Below are positions 28,509 through 38,055 of a stretch of DNA of 64,000 nt, in pieces (positions within the stretch are counted from its first letter, which is position 1; the number at the start of each line of letters is the position of its first letter). This DNA is from Geobacter sp. (lineage in GTDB: Bacteria; Desulfobacterota; Desulfuromonadia; Geobacterales; Geobacteraceae), in assembly GCA_003314535.1 (NCBI GenBank), contig POSG01000007.1:1-64000 (forward strand), in the 5' to 3' direction. Both the position numbers and the translations under genes were made by a program. The notes under the pieces were generated by a model. It made no database searches. It had not been told where the DNA came from and was given only the letters and a program-made list of their open reading frames with translations.

Positions 28509-29612
28509 ATGCAAATATCCTCCATGAAAAATGTAATCACTCTGTTGCTCCTTGCCGCCATAACCCTCTTTTGCGGACCTGCCATGGCTGCGACCTACAC
28601 CCTGACGGACCTCGGCACATTGTCCGGCAATAACGCCACCCAGGCTTGGGACATCAATTCCAGCGGCCAGGTCGTGGGAAGGTCCTACAATACCGCCAGC
28701 CCTTCTTACACCGAATTCCTATGGAGCAACGGATCCATGCAGAGCCTGGGCGTAACAGTCACTTCCGACTGCATTCCGGGCATCAATGACAGTGGACAGG
28801 TAGTGGGGGACGGCATCAACGGCCACGCCTTCCTGTGGACAAGCGGCTCGTTTCGTGACCTGGGGACGCTGGCAGGGGGAACGGCCAGTTCTGCCAGCGG
28901 TGTAAACAACGCCGGCCAGGTCGTGGGCATTTCAGACACCGCAACGGCAGGCGTAAGGCACGCTTTCATCTGGGATGCCGCAAACGGTATGCAGGACCTG
29001 GGCTCTCTCGGCGGACTGAGCAGCGCCCGTCGGATGAATGACAGCGGCCAGGCTGTCGGCTATTACATTGGCTCCGACAGCAAACAACACGCGTTCATCT
29101 GGAGCCAGGCCACAGGGATGCAGGACCTGGGCGTCGTTGCGAACGGCAGCAAGGCCAACGGCATCAACAACCTCGGCCAGGTGGTCGGTGAATCTGCGGG
29201 CGGGTTCGGTTCCTTTTACTGGAGCACTGCAACAGGCTCGGTCAACCTCCAGACCTTCGGCCCCAGCAGACGAATTTACGCCTACGACATAAACAGCAAG
29301 GGCCAGATCGTCGGCTATGGCTCCCCTGCTCCGGGAACGGGAGACCGTGCTGTTCTGTGGGACAACTACACCAGCGCACCCATAGACCTCAATTCTCTTT
29401 TTCCGGACCTGATAGCCAGCGGCTGGATTCTGTCTGAAGCCACAGGGATCAACGACAATGGTCAAATAACCGGCTGGATGCGCCAGACGAGCGGGTCTGC
29501 TCTTCATGCCTTCGTCCTGACCCCGGTACCGCTGCCGCCGGCTCTGCTCTTGTTCGGCTCGGGGCTCGCCGGCCTTGGAATCTTCAGGAGAAGATGCGGA
29601 AAACACTCATGA
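28509..29612 (+). CDS. Exosortase-sorted HAF-repeat protein
   Basis: A 367-residue third member of the HAF group. A signal peptide (AMA) is followed by repeats such as YTLTDLGTLSG, INSSGQVVG and FRDLGTLAGG, with HAFIW motifs typical of the family. The sorting signal is VPLPPALLLFGSGLAGLGIF followed by RRRCGKHS. A Cys follows the Arg cluster. GGGG upstream supports ATG 28509; ATG 28524 is an alternative. Confidence 0.9.
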   Translation: MQISSMKNVITLLLLAAITLFCGPAMAATYTLTDLGTLSGNNATQAWDINSSGQVVGRSYNTASPSYTEFLWSNGSMQSLGVTVTSDCIPGINDSGQVVGDGINGHAFLWTSGSFRDLGTLAGGTASSASGVNNAGQVVGISDTATAGVRHAFIWDAANGMQDLGSLGGLSSARRMNDSGQAVGYYIGSDSKQHAFIWSQATGMQDLGVVANGSKANGINNLGQVVGESAGGFGSFYWSTATGSVNLQTFGPSRRIYAYDINSKGQIVGYGSPAPGTGDRAVLWDNYTSAPIDLNSLFPDLIASGWILSEATGINDNGQITGWMRQTSGSALHAFVLTPVPLPPALLLFGSGLAGLGIFRRRCGKHS

Positions 29613-29704
29613 CATAAAATGGAAAGGAGGAAATTGTTTCACCTGAGGTGGCTGCTCTCGCTTCAATCTATTTATTGTTTCACATCAATATCTTAGGGGG
29701 TATC

Positions 29705-30643
29705 ATGAAAAAGCAGGTACTGGCTTTGGCGCTCGCAGGCGCCATGGCTCTCGCAACATTCGCAGCACCGGCATTTTCAGCCGTTGAGCCGATAACGACG
29801 GCCAACCATTTCTGGCTCAACACCGTAAACGATGCACAATTCGGCACCACTGGAAACCAATGGGGCACGCCTACGACTCCGGATGCATACTGGTTCAAGT
29901 TCGACGGCGGCGGGCTCAACCAGCTGCGGTTCACCACCGACAATACCTCAGCCGGTACTTACGGAAATGTGACTTCTCTTACCACAGCCTCATCTTCCGG
30001 TTCAGGTTCCTTTTACCTCAGCACTACCGGCGGCCGCGGTTACAACGATGACGTCATCCTTGCCGTCTCCGTGCAGGCTTCCAGCCTGTCCCAAATCTCC
30101 AACAATTTCAGTCTGAACATCACTTCCAGCGGTTACACATGGACCCCGGCAAGCACCCAGGTCGTTGGCGCCGACAGCCACTTTGTCGCCAATGCAATCA
30201 ACGAGACCGTAGACAAGAGCGACTTCCAGTATGGTGCGCAGACTTACAGGCCAGGTACCGGCGCATTGGTGCTGCCTTTTTATTCCGGCCAGAGCACCAG
30301 CGATCAATCCTACATGATGTTCATAGACCTGCATTGCGGAAATTTCACCTACAACAGCAGTGCTACGAACGGCGGTGAGATCAAGGTCGATTACAGCTTT
30401 TCAGGGCTCTACGACACCGTGCTGGCATTCAACGCTTATGCTTACACGCTGACCTCCAATACTGGCGCTGACTCAATCAACTGGACGAATAACTTGTCAA
30501 CCGATATTGGCGCTGCTAACCAGACCGGCTACTCCATCACATCAACCGCAGCAGCGCCGGTACCGATCCCGGCTGCCTTCTGGCTCCTGGGCAGCGGCTT
30601 CTCCGGCCTGTTCTTCATGAGGAGAAGGAAAGTACTGGCCTAA
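29705..30643 (+). CDS. Exosortase-sorted protein, DGGGLNxLxxTT family
   Basis: A 312-residue surface protein, the first of four tandem paralogues (29705, 30957, 32131, 33314). Shared blocks are a signal peptide, DGGGLNQLRFTT, STTGGRGYNDDVIL, SNNFSLNITSSGYTWTP and a YMMFIDLHCGN stretch. The sorting signal is VPIPAAFWLLGSGFSGLFFM then RRRK. The family is not known to me. ATG 29705 follows AGGGGG by 4-5 bases; the frame extended from 29648 is not preferred. Confidence 0.85.
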   Translation: MKKQVLALALAGAMALATFAAPAFSAVEPITTANHFWLNTVNDAQFGTTGNQWGTPTTPDAYWFKFDGGGLNQLRFTTDNTSAGTYGNVTSLTTASSSGSGSFYLSTTGGRGYNDDVILAVSVQASSLSQISNNFSLNITSSGYTWTPASTQVVGADSHFVANAINETVDKSDFQYGAQTYRPGTGALVLPFYSGQSTSDQSYMMFIDLHCGNFTYNSSATNGGEIKVDYSFSGLYDTVLAFNAYAYTLTSNTGADSINWTNNLSTDIGAANQTGYSITSTAAAPVPIPAAFWLLGSGFSGLFFMRRRKVLA

Positions 30644-30670
30644 GCAACTCTTGTTGCATTCTTCTTTACA

Positions 30671-30699
30671 CCCGCCCCCTCCTTTCGGAAGGGGGCGGG
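30671..30699 (+). terminator. Intrinsic terminator after the 29705 gene
   Basis: CCCGCCCCCTCC and GGAAGGGGGCGGG arms with a TTTC loop. The T run after it is poor. Confidence 0.5.
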
Positions 30700-30720
30700 A
30701 CATGGAAAAAATTTTGTCAT

Positions 30721-30794
30721 GCTGTAAAAGCCAAACCACCCGCGAGGATGGGACGGAAAGCCACGGGTCTCCATGAGACCGCCGAGCCGCCAGC
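30721..30794 (+). promoter_or_regulatory. c-di-GMP-I (GEMM) riboswitch, copy 3
   Basis: The closest of the three to the consensus: AGCCAAACCA, a P1b stem with a GCGA loop, GGGACGGAAAGCC, a short P2 and GCCGAGCCGCC, closed by GCTG/CAGC. Position 20 is G and the 21-46 pair is C-G. The 3' arm GCCGCCAG is shared with the downstream terminator. It controls the sorted protein at 30957. Confidence 0.9.
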
Positions 30795-30832
30795 TGATCG
30801 CAAGATCACCACTGGCGGCTTTCTGTTTTTTT
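30786..30832 (+). terminator. Riboswitch expression platform
   Basis: GCCGCCAG (30786-30793) pairs with CTGGCGGC (30812-30819), with an inner TGATC/GATCA stem, and a T run at 30826-30832. Confidence 0.8.
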
Positions 30833-30956
30833 CAAACCTGTTGAACAAGTTGTTTCATCCCTTGATCTTAAAAATTAGTTACAAATCCTTTGAGACCACG
30901 AAGAACGGGAAACAAAGGATGTAAGTTCTCATACAAAACAAGCAAAGGAGATGAAA

Positions 30957-31895
30957 ATGAAGAAAATTATGTTCCTGACTGCTGCAATCTTATGTTTGAG
31001 TGCCAGTACATGGGCCGCAGTGGATAACACTATGAACACCACCCAGTTGCCAAGCAACAGGCATATCTTTTTTGATGTATCAAACACGAATGGCGTTCAA
31101 TACAACTATGACGGCGCATACTACGGCGGGCCTGACGGCACCTATTACATAAAGGCTGACGGTGGCGGGCTGAACGAGTTGCACATCACTACCAGCAGCG
31201 CAGTGGCTGACGCCTATGGCCAGGTGACCAGGGTCAGCACCGCCAGCAACTCTCCGTCCGGGGTTTTCTATCTCTCGAACACCGGCGGCCGGGGTTACAC
31301 CGATGACCTGATCCTGTGCCTGGCAGTTTCCGGCCCCATTTCCAATGACTTCAGCGTAAGCATCAAATCGAGCGGCTACACCTGGACGCCGCCAACTATC
31401 AATGGCTCTTCAGTAACCGGTTACACGTACACCGGGGGAATGCAGGAAACTTTCACCAAAGATGATTTCCTCTATGGACCCAGCAATTACAAACCAGGGC
31501 CAGGCGCTTTGGGGGTATGGTCTCTTCCCCTTTACAACGGGCAGGATACCAGCGATGCGTCAACCGCGTCGTACCTGATGTTCATAGACCTTTATGTCGG
31601 CAATCTTAAAGACAGCTCATACCCCGGCCTGATCGACCACGGATCTGCCAAGGTCGAATTCAGCTTCACCGGCCTGTACTCTGACGTGGCATTCAACATG
31701 TACGGCTGGGGCCTGGCCACGAACCAGGGCGAGGGGATCAGCTGGACGAACCGCACCGACGGCACTACCGGTTTGAGCGGCTATTCCATCGACTACACCG
31801 GCGCACCTGTGCCGCTGCCGCCGGCTCTGCTGTTGTTCGGTTCCGGACTGGCGGGTCTGGGTATCTTCAGGAGAAAATCCAGAGTCGATGTTTAG
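30957..31895 (+). CDS. Exosortase-sorted protein, DGGGLNxLxxTT family
   Basis: A 312-residue second member of the four-gene group, with YYIKADGGGLNELHITT, NTGGRGYTDDLIL and FTKDDFLYGPSNYKPGPG. The sorting signal is VPLPPALLLFGSGLAGLGIF then RRKSRVDV. Its tail is nearly the same as that of the HAF protein at 28509, although the bodies differ, which suggests exchange of sorting tails. ATG 30957 has AAGGAG 6 bases upstream. GEMM copy 3 is in its leader. Confidence 0.85.
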   Translation: MKKIMFLTAAILCLSASTWAAVDNTMNTTQLPSNRHIFFDVSNTNGVQYNYDGAYYGGPDGTYYIKADGGGLNELHITTSSAVADAYGQVTRVSTASNSPSGVFYLSNTGGRGYTDDLILCLAVSGPISNDFSVSIKSSGYTWTPPTINGSSVTGYTYTGGMQETFTKDDFLYGPSNYKPGPGALGVWSLPLYNGQDTSDASTASYLMFIDLYVGNLKDSSYPGLIDHGSAKVEFSFTGLYSDVAFNMYGWGLATNQGEGISWTNRTDGTTGLSGYSIDYTGAPVPLPPALLLFGSGLAGLGIFRRKSRVDV

Positions 31896-32130
31896 TGAAC
31901 CGGCAATGTTTGAACTCACAAATGGCTCTTTGTAACTGCCGTTATTGTTTATGTAATTTCTGATTCCATGCTATAAGCGCACATGCAATTGGTCTCCGCT
32001 TGCATAGATCTTTTTTCTGGCATGGTTTCAAAGAGTCAAAACCTTCAATATGAAAGGAGGATAATTCATCAGTCTGGGAGATGCTCGTTTTAGTTATTCA
32101 AATTTTTTTCCTCATTACACAGGGGGTATT

Positions 32131-33087
32131 ATGAACAGGAAATTTTTAGCTTTGACGCTGGCAAGCGTCATGACACTAGGCACATTTGCAAGCTCAGCAT
32201 TTGCTGACCTTTCCTCCATTTCTCCGATGACAACCAATAGGCATACCTACATTGAGGTTGCGAATCAGGATGGAGTAAGGTTCGACTACAGTGCTGCTCA
32301 TAGTGCGCCTGCAGACACTTACTGGATCCAGGCCGATGGCGGGGGGCTCAACCAGCTGCACATCACCACCAGTACGAGCAATGTAAATGGTCAAGTGACA
32401 ACAAGGGACATCAATACATCAACGTATTCCGACACGTTTTGGGTAACCACAACCGGTGGCCGCGGATACAACGACGACATCATACTGCTTGCATCGGTAA
32501 AAGGGCCTATTTCCAACAATTTCAGCTTGACCGTCCAGGCAAGCGGTTACCAGTGGACACCCAATACCACAGGATCGCTCTCGGATGTAACAAATTACAC
32601 TTATGTCAATAACGCCATAAACCAAACCTTTACGAGTGATGATTTCCTCTATGGACCGCAGACCGCCAAACCCGGCCCAGGAACTCTTGGCGTCTGGACC
32701 CTGCCCTTGTACTCCGGCCAGAACATCAGTGATTCATCAACCGCCGAATACCTGATGTTCATCGATCTTTATGTGGGAAATTTCGCCAACTCAAAAGATG
32801 CCAGCGCTATCGACCTTGGTGATGTCAAGGTACAGTTCTCTTTTACCGGGCTTTACGACACTACAGCGGCTTTCAACGCCTATGCCTGGTGTCTTGCCTC
32901 GAATATCGGGGGTGGGACTATTGACTGGACGAACAAAGTATCTACCAATTTGACAGATGTTGGCCAAAGCGGTTACTCCATTGTTTCCACTGCTGCTGCA
33001 CCGGTACCGATCCCGGCTGCCTTCTGGCTCCTGGGCAGCGGCTTCTCCGGGCTGTTCTTCATGAGGCGGAAGAAGATAACCGCATAA
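32131..33087 (+). CDS. Exosortase-sorted protein, DGGGLNxLxxTT family
   Basis: A 318-residue third member. A signal peptide (ending AFA) is followed by TYWIQADGGGLNQLHITT, TTGGRGYNDDIIL and FLYGPQTAKPGPGTLGVW. The sorting signal is VPIPAAFWLLGSGFSGLFFM then RRKK, identical in its core to the 29705 protein. GGGGG lies about 5 bases before the ATG. A hairpin terminator follows at 33121. Confidence 0.85.
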   Translation: MNRKFLALTLASVMTLGTFASSAFADLSSISPMTTNRHTYIEVANQDGVRFDYSAAHSAPADTYWIQADGGGLNQLHITTSTSNVNGQVTTRDINTSTYSDTFWVTTTGGRGYNDDIILLASVKGPISNNFSLTVQASGYQWTPNTTGSLSDVTNYTYVNNAINQTFTSDDFLYGPQTAKPGPGTLGVWTLPLYSGQNISDSSTAEYLMFIDLYVGNFANSKDASAIDLGDVKVQFSFTGLYDTTAAFNAYAWCLASNIGGGTIDWTNKVSTNLTDVGQSGYSIVSTAAAPVPIPAAFWLLGSGFSGLFFMRRKKITA

Positions 33088-33120
33088 AAGAAAGCTTTTC
33101 ATCAGTTCTCAACCGAATCA

Positions 33121-33145
33121 GCCCCCTCCTTTATGAGGAGGGGGC
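33121..33145 (+). terminator. Hairpin after the 32131 gene
   Basis: A GCCCCCTCC/GGAGGGGGC stem with a TTTAT-type loop and no T run; a weak terminator or processing stem. Confidence 0.45.
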
Positions 33146-33313
33146 AAAATACAGAATCAATCCGACCAGGCCGCAAGACCAGAACAACTATATCACGGGA
33201 TGGAAAACCCCTTGCATCCATGAAACTCCCGATCGTCAATTTGAACGGAATTTCCTCCCGGCTGCCTTCACATTTCTATCCTTGCACTATTCTACGTATA
33301 CAAAGGAGGGATA

Positions 33314-34261
33314 ATGAAAAAAATTGCTTCAGTATTATTTCTCGTTATCTTGTCAATACCAAACCTGACATGCCTTGCTTCCGCGGCATTGCAACCCATA
33401 ACGGGCAACCATGTCTTCTTCAACGTCTCCAATGAAAACAGCGTCAAATTCAACTGGGACGCAGCCAAATACGGTGACGCGACAGCCAACAACAACCAGT
33501 ACTACATCCTGGCGGATGGAGGAGGCCTCAACCAGCTTCACATTACAACGGATGCCGGCAACACCTTCGGCCAGGCGACCACGGTCAACACGATCTCTTC
33601 CAGTTCGTCCGGGTCTTTTTACATCAGCACCACAGGCGGTCGCGGTTTCAATGACGACATCATTCTCCTGGCATCCGTAAAGGGGCCTATCTCAAACGAT
33701 TTCTCGCTCCACATCACATCCAGCGGCTATACCTGGGAAGTATCACCAGTTACGAATATTCTCCCCACCACCTACAGCCATGGGACCGGAATAAGCGAAA
33801 CCTTCACCAAGGACGATTTCCTCTATGGGCCGCAAACCGTGAAACCGGGCCCGATCAGGGAAGGCACCCTGCCCCTTTACTACGGCCAGGATTATAGCGA
33901 TGCTTCCACTGCGGAATATCTCATGTTCATTGATCTCTACGTTGGAAACCTGTCATCCAGCGTGATCAGCGGACTGATAGACGGCGGCGCGGTCAAGGTC
34001 GATTACAACTTCACCGGCATGGCTTCAGTCGCGGCTTTCAACGCCTATGCCTGGGCGGCGCCCGGAAAGGACCCCCAGGGTGTCAACTGGACAACCAGAA
34101 CGAACGGCACCGTCAATTACAGCGGGTATGCGATAAACTACACCGGCGCCCCAGTTCCCATCCCTGCGCCTTTCATGCTTTTGGGCAGCGGGCTGTCCGG
34201 CCTGCTCTTCCTCAGGCGGAGGAAATTTCAGGCAGGACAAGAGCAAACCCGTTCCATCTAG
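33314..34261 (+). CDS. Exosortase-sorted protein, DGGGLNxLxxTT family
   Basis: A 315-residue fourth member with YYILADGGGLNQLHITT, TTGGRGFNDDIILL and TKDDFLYGPQTVKPGP. The sorting signal is VPIPAPFMLLGSGLSGLLF then LRRRK, with an unusually long tail of 11 residues after it. AAGGAGG precedes the ATG. The next gene starts 19 bases downstream, so they are probably cotranscribed. Confidence 0.85.
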   Translation: MKKIASVLFLVILSIPNLTCLASAALQPITGNHVFFNVSNENSVKFNWDAAKYGDATANNNQYYILADGGGLNQLHITTDAGNTFGQATTVNTISSSSSGSFYISTTGGRGFNDDIILLASVKGPISNDFSLHITSSGYTWEVSPVTNILPTTYSHGTGISETFTKDDFLYGPQTVKPGPIREGTLPLYYGQDYSDASTAEYLMFIDLYVGNLSSSVISGLIDGGAVKVDYNFTGMASVAAFNAYAWAAPGKDPQGVNWTTRTNGTVNYSGYAINYTGAPVPIPAPFMLLGSGLSGLLFLRRRKFQAGQEQTRSI

Positions 34262-34280
34262 GGTTGAATGGAGGAAATGC

Positions 34281-34811
34281 ATGAAGAATTATCGAGTTGC
34301 ATTGATTTCAGCTTCATTGGTTCTCTTGTTCGCCTCTTTTGCCGGCGCCGCACTGGTGGACCCGGTCCAGTTCTGGGTTTACGATGAACCCGGACTGCCG
34401 GGCGACGGCCAGGTCACCCTCTCGCTCAGCAACTATGATTTTTCCGGAGCAAATGTCCCGGCAACCCTGCAATACAGCATCGACAACAATACCTCTTGGA
34501 CAAACGCAGCACCGGTCCTCACCCTTGCAGGTGAGGAGCACCAGCTCTTCTTCAGGCTCATACCGATTGCGGCCCCCGCCATCACCGGCGGCAACCTCGA
34601 TTTCCAGGGCCAGGACGGGAATTACTACAACGGAGCCACGATAAACTGGGCAGGCTACGCGGATATAACCATCGGAGTCACCGGAGACAAAGACAAGCTC
34701 TCGGCAATAAGGGCCACCGGTGTGACCGCGCCCATACCTCCTTCCGTGTTGCTGCTCGGCAGCGGCTGGGCCGGGCTGTGCTTCCTCAGACGGAAGAGAG
34801 CCGTGTCCTGA
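34281..34811 (+). CDS. Small exosortase-sorted protein
   Basis: A 176-residue exported protein with a signal peptide (ending AGA), a single beta-rich domain (VDPVQFWVYDEPGLPG ... GQVTLSLSNYDFSG) and the sorting signal APIPPSVLLLGSGWAGLCFL then RRKR. A Cys lies within the hydrophobic stretch. I do not recognise the domain. It is likely in one transcript with the 33314 gene. Confidence 0.8.
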   Translation: MKNYRVALISASLVLLFASFAGAALVDPVQFWVYDEPGLPGDGQVTLSLSNYDFSGANVPATLQYSIDNNTSWTNAAPVLTLAGEEHQLFFRLIPIAAPAITGGNLDFQGQDGNYYNGATINWAGYADITIGVTGDKDKLSAIRATGVTAPIPPSVLLLGSGWAGLCFLRRKRAVS

Positions 34812-34947
34812 CTGATTCACAGGAACCTGCAAGGGTTGCTTGACGCAACCATTCACACGAACACGGTAGTGTTGATTGCACTACATGAACTGGCCGTAAA
34901 TTCGAAACAGCTGCAAAGCAGCCAAATAATCTGTTGTTGAGGAGATT

Positions 34948-35352
34948 ATGAAGAATACATTTGTCTGCATCATCAGCATTATTTTGTTCAGCATCTTCCT
35001 TATTGCCCTCGTTACTTCCTGCAACAAACCCGGCGAAAACCTTTCCTTCAGCACGGAATACCAGGCGGTCTTCCTGGATAACGGACAGGTCTTCTTCGGC
35101 AAGCTGGAAAACGGCGGGGCCGAGCATCCCAAGCTTACCGAGGTCTACTATATCGGCCAGCAACCGGCGCCGGACGGCAAGCAAGTGGCCAACATCCTGC
35201 TGAAGCGCGGCGGCGAGTGGCACGGCCCCGAATTCATGTACCTCACGAAAAACCACATAGTCATGATCGAACCGGTTTCCCCGACTTCGCGGGTGGCGGA
35301 ACTGATCAAGGAATTGAAGGCCAAGCAGCCTGCTGCAGAGCCTGCGAAGTAG
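34948..35352 (+). CDS. Putative lipoprotein, unknown
   Basis: A 134-residue protein whose N-terminus is a hydrophobic signal ending in LVTSC, a lipobox-like site at residues 22-26. The mature domain contains YQAVFLDNGQVFFGKLENG followed by YYIGQQP and an amphipathic Lys-rich tail. Geobacter-type genomes carry similar small proteins of unknown role. There is no sorting signal. GAGG lies about 7 bases before the ATG. Copy B of the structured leader starts 84 bases after its stop. Confidence 0.65.
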   Translation: MKNTFVCIISIILFSIFLIALVTSCNKPGENLSFSTEYQAVFLDNGQVFFGKLENGGAEHPKLTEVYYIGQQPAPDGKQVANILLKRGGEWHGPEFMYLTKNHIVMIEPVSPTSRVAELIKELKAKQPAAEPAK

Positions 35353-35435
35353 GATGTCAGGCTAATTTGCCGGTGAGGTAAACGCATTACCGGCAGCATT
35401 GTAAATAAGCGGGGTACAATCAAAAAAAAACTGCT

Positions 35436-35512
35436 GTGGGTCCTTTGCCGACCGTTCATCCGGCCCCGGAAAGCCCAGGCTTTAAGACTGCATGTCTTTG
35501 CCTGGGCTTTTA
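35436..35512 (+). ncRNA. Structured leader element, copy B
   Basis: A second copy of the 22746 element: GTGGGTCCTTTGCCGACC, a CCG/CGG hairpin and CCCCGGAAAGCCC, then a perfect AAAGCCCAGGC/GCCTGGGCTTT terminator stem ending in a short T run. It lies 139 bases before the repeat-rich sorted protein at 35651. Confidence 0.65.
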
Positions 35513-35650
35513 TATTTTCGAGCGGAACTGATCAGGTTTGGCAAAAGCTTTTCGAAAAGCTCTAAAGGGACGTAATTCGACTTTGCATCAGTCTTCCATC
35601 GACTGCGCCCCTTTCAAATGTGAAAAAATCAACAAGGAGGGAGATGAATC

Positions 35651-37834
35651 ATGAAACACGACAGACTCATCGAGGGAAAAGGCCTAATGCCATCATCATG
35701 GCAATCGTTACACAGCAGGCTCCGGCAATTTGCCGCATATGTGCCCAAGCTTCTGCTTCGAACAATGCTGCCGATGGCAGCGACAGGGTTGTTTTCCGTG
35801 TCGGCATCACATGCGACGATTACGTGGTCCGGCAACCTTAACTCAGATCCCTCGACCTGGACGAGCAGTTACAGCACTGAAGCCCATATCGGCAATACGG
35901 CTTATGGAACGGTGACCGTTGACAGCGGGAGCACCTTGAATTCCTACTGGAGCTATATCGGCTATTCAGCAGGAGTCACCGGTGAGGTTTTCATTGACGG
36001 AACCGGATCGACCTGGAACTCTGCCGGTTTGGGCAGGATTTACGTGGGATATGACGGCAACGGCTATCTGACCGCCACCAATGGAGGAATTGTAACTACG
36101 AGCCCAGTCTATGTAGGTTTTCATGGTTCCGCCACTGGCTATGTGTCCGTTAATAGCGGCGGGAGTATCAGCAGCAACGAATTTTATGTTGGCTATAGCG
36201 GCATCGGCACAGCAACTGTTGATGGAGCAGGTTCGTCAATCACCAGCAGTGGACCCCTCACTGTCGGTTACAGCAGCCAGGGCACGCTCAACATTCTCAA
36301 TGGGGCTACGGTAACAGTCGCAGGCAACACAACCATCGGTTCCCTGGGCACAGTTAATTTCGGAAACAACGGCGGAGCCATCAATACCGGCAGTCTCCTG
36401 TATTCTCCCTCGCAGCTGTCAGGTTCGGGTACCATCAATACTTCCGGCCTGGTCAGCAACGGCGCACTTGTCTTCGACGCCACACACGGCACCAGTCAAA
36501 CCTTTGCCGTAAATGGCGTTACGATAAATCTGAATCAGGGTAGTTCTGGCTCGCTCGGCACCGGGTACAGCGGTTCAGGAACCCTTACCATTGCAGACGG
36601 TGTGAGTGTCGCATCCAGTGCCGGCTATGTCGCCAACCGCTCTGGTTCCACAGGCGCTGCGACCATTACCGGGTCAGGCACGAAGTGGACCAATAGCGGA
36701 AGTCTTTATGTTGGCTACTCAGGCACCGGCAACCTGAGCATTAACAATAGCGGCCAAGTCAGCAACACATCCGGATATGTCGGTTACAACTCAGGTTCCG
36801 CAGGAACAGTCTCCGTCAGCAACGGCTCGACCTGGATCAATACAAGCACACTTTATGTCGGCTATAACGGCATTGGCAATCTCAGCATCACCAATGGCGG
36901 AAAAGTCAGCAACAACAATAGCAGGATCAGCAACAATACCAGTGCCTCAGGCAGCACTGTCTCCGTCAATGGAAGCGGATCAAGCTGGACAAATGCAGGG
37001 ACACTCTATATCGGCTATACAGGCAGTGGCACAAGAATCGGCAAATTGAGCATCAGCGACGGCGGAACTGTCACGGCGAACACAGTTTCAATCAATGCAG
37101 TTTCGTCCTTGACTACCGATTTAGGGAGGGGCAGTTCCCTCACCGTCGGTGGCGGCACGGGTACCATCACCAACAACGGCGTTATCCGCATGGTCGCAGG
37201 TGCGGGCGCGGCAAACGGGACATATACTCCGATATCGGCAGGGATATGGGCAGGAACCGGAACCGTGCAGGCTCTTGGCGGGATATGGGATCTCACCAAC
37301 CACACTGTCACTGTTTCCAGCGCTGCTTCGGCAGCAGCCGGTGCTGCCACCACAATCGACCTTGCCACCACCCAGCGGTTCCTGTTCACCGATGAGGCAA
37401 GCGGCAAATCTGTGGGCGCTGCTTTCCAAGCCACTGCAAGTCCAACCGATCTCACCCTGACCGCCTCCGCCGTCAGCGGCAGCGTACTGACATCGCTGCA
37501 AAGCCTTCTAGGCTCCGGCCAAGCAGTCCTGAGCGGCTGGGATTTCTCGACAGAGGGCTATACCGCGGGCAATCCGCTCTACCTCTCCCTCTTTGCCGGA
37601 TCAGGCCACAGCCTTTCCGACCTCACCGTCTGGAATTACGATGGCTCTACGTGGAGCAAGTACGACGCCGCTGACCTTGCCTATGACAACACCTACGCCA
37701 GCTTCACCGTCACCGGCTTGAGCGGCTATGCAGTAAGCGGCACAGCACCGGCCCCCATACCTCCGTCTGTGTTCCTCTTTGGCAGCGGATTGTCCGGACT
37801 GTTCTTCTTCCGGCGGAAAAAAGCCGTTTCCTGA
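35651..37834 (+). CDS. Exosortase-sorted protein with T5SS/PEP-CTERM repeats
   Basis: A 727-residue surface protein. A long signal region (residues 1-56) leads into about 12 copies of an autotransporter-like beta-helix repeat with the marks LYVGYSGTGNLSINNGGxVSN and VSVNGSGSSWTNAG. This is the repeat shared by type V passengers and PEP-CTERM proteins. A folded segment (about residues 520-690) precedes the sorting signal APIPPSVFLFGSGLSGLFFF then RRKKAVS. The likely role is an extended surface fibre. The Gly/Ser/Asn-rich composition differs from the globular neighbours. Confidence 0.9.
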   Translation: MKHDRLIEGKGLMPSSWQSLHSRLRQFAAYVPKLLLRTMLPMAATGLFSVSASHATITWSGNLNSDPSTWTSSYSTEAHIGNTAYGTVTVDSGSTLNSYWSYIGYSAGVTGEVFIDGTGSTWNSAGLGRIYVGYDGNGYLTATNGGIVTTSPVYVGFHGSATGYVSVNSGGSISSNEFYVGYSGIGTATVDGAGSSITSSGPLTVGYSSQGTLNILNGATVTVAGNTTIGSLGTVNFGNNGGAINTGSLLYSPSQLSGSGTINTSGLVSNGALVFDATHGTSQTFAVNGVTINLNQGSSGSLGTGYSGSGTLTIADGVSVASSAGYVANRSGSTGAATITGSGTKWTNSGSLYVGYSGTGNLSINNSGQVSNTSGYVGYNSGSAGTVSVSNGSTWINTSTLYVGYNGIGNLSITNGGKVSNNNSRISNNTSASGSTVSVNGSGSSWTNAGTLYIGYTGSGTRIGKLSISDGGTVTANTVSINAVSSLTTDLGRGSSLTVGGGTGTITNNGVIRMVAGAGAANGTYTPISAGIWAGTGTVQALGGIWDLTNHTVTVSSAASAAAGAATTIDLATTQRFLFTDEASGKSVGAAFQATASPTDLTLTASAVSGSVLTSLQSLLGSGQAVLSGWDFSTEGYTAGNPLYLSLFAGSGHSLSDLTVWNYDGSTWSKYDAADLAYDNTYASFTVTGLSGYAVSGTAPAPIPPSVFLFGSGLSGLFFFRRKKAVS

Positions 37835-37890
37835 TCGAATCACCACCCCCCGCGAGGGTTGCTCTCCGCAACTCTCCGCCATTATGCGAT

Positions 37891-37929
37891 AAAGCCGCCA
37901 GTTGAACAGAAGTATTTGCTGGCGGCTTT
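37891..37929 (+). terminator. Intrinsic terminator after the 35651 gene
   Basis: An AAAGCCGCCAG/CTGGCGGCTTT stem with a 17-base loop, followed by TA. Its arms resemble the GEMM expression platform, but no aptamer core precedes it. Confidence 0.6.
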
Positions 37930-38055
37930 ACAAATGCCTTTCAAAAGCATGTAACCATTCGCTTTCCCGGTGCGAAATAGATATGTTTCAAGCATCTTGA
38001 CAATTCCTCTCCATAGTAAAACTTATTTAAGTATTACGTATTGGAGGATTGCAGG

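Noticed and set aside
37840-37929. Fourth GEMM riboswitch
   Set aside because: The terminator arms resemble the GEMM platform, but the GGAAAGCC core and the closing helix are absent.
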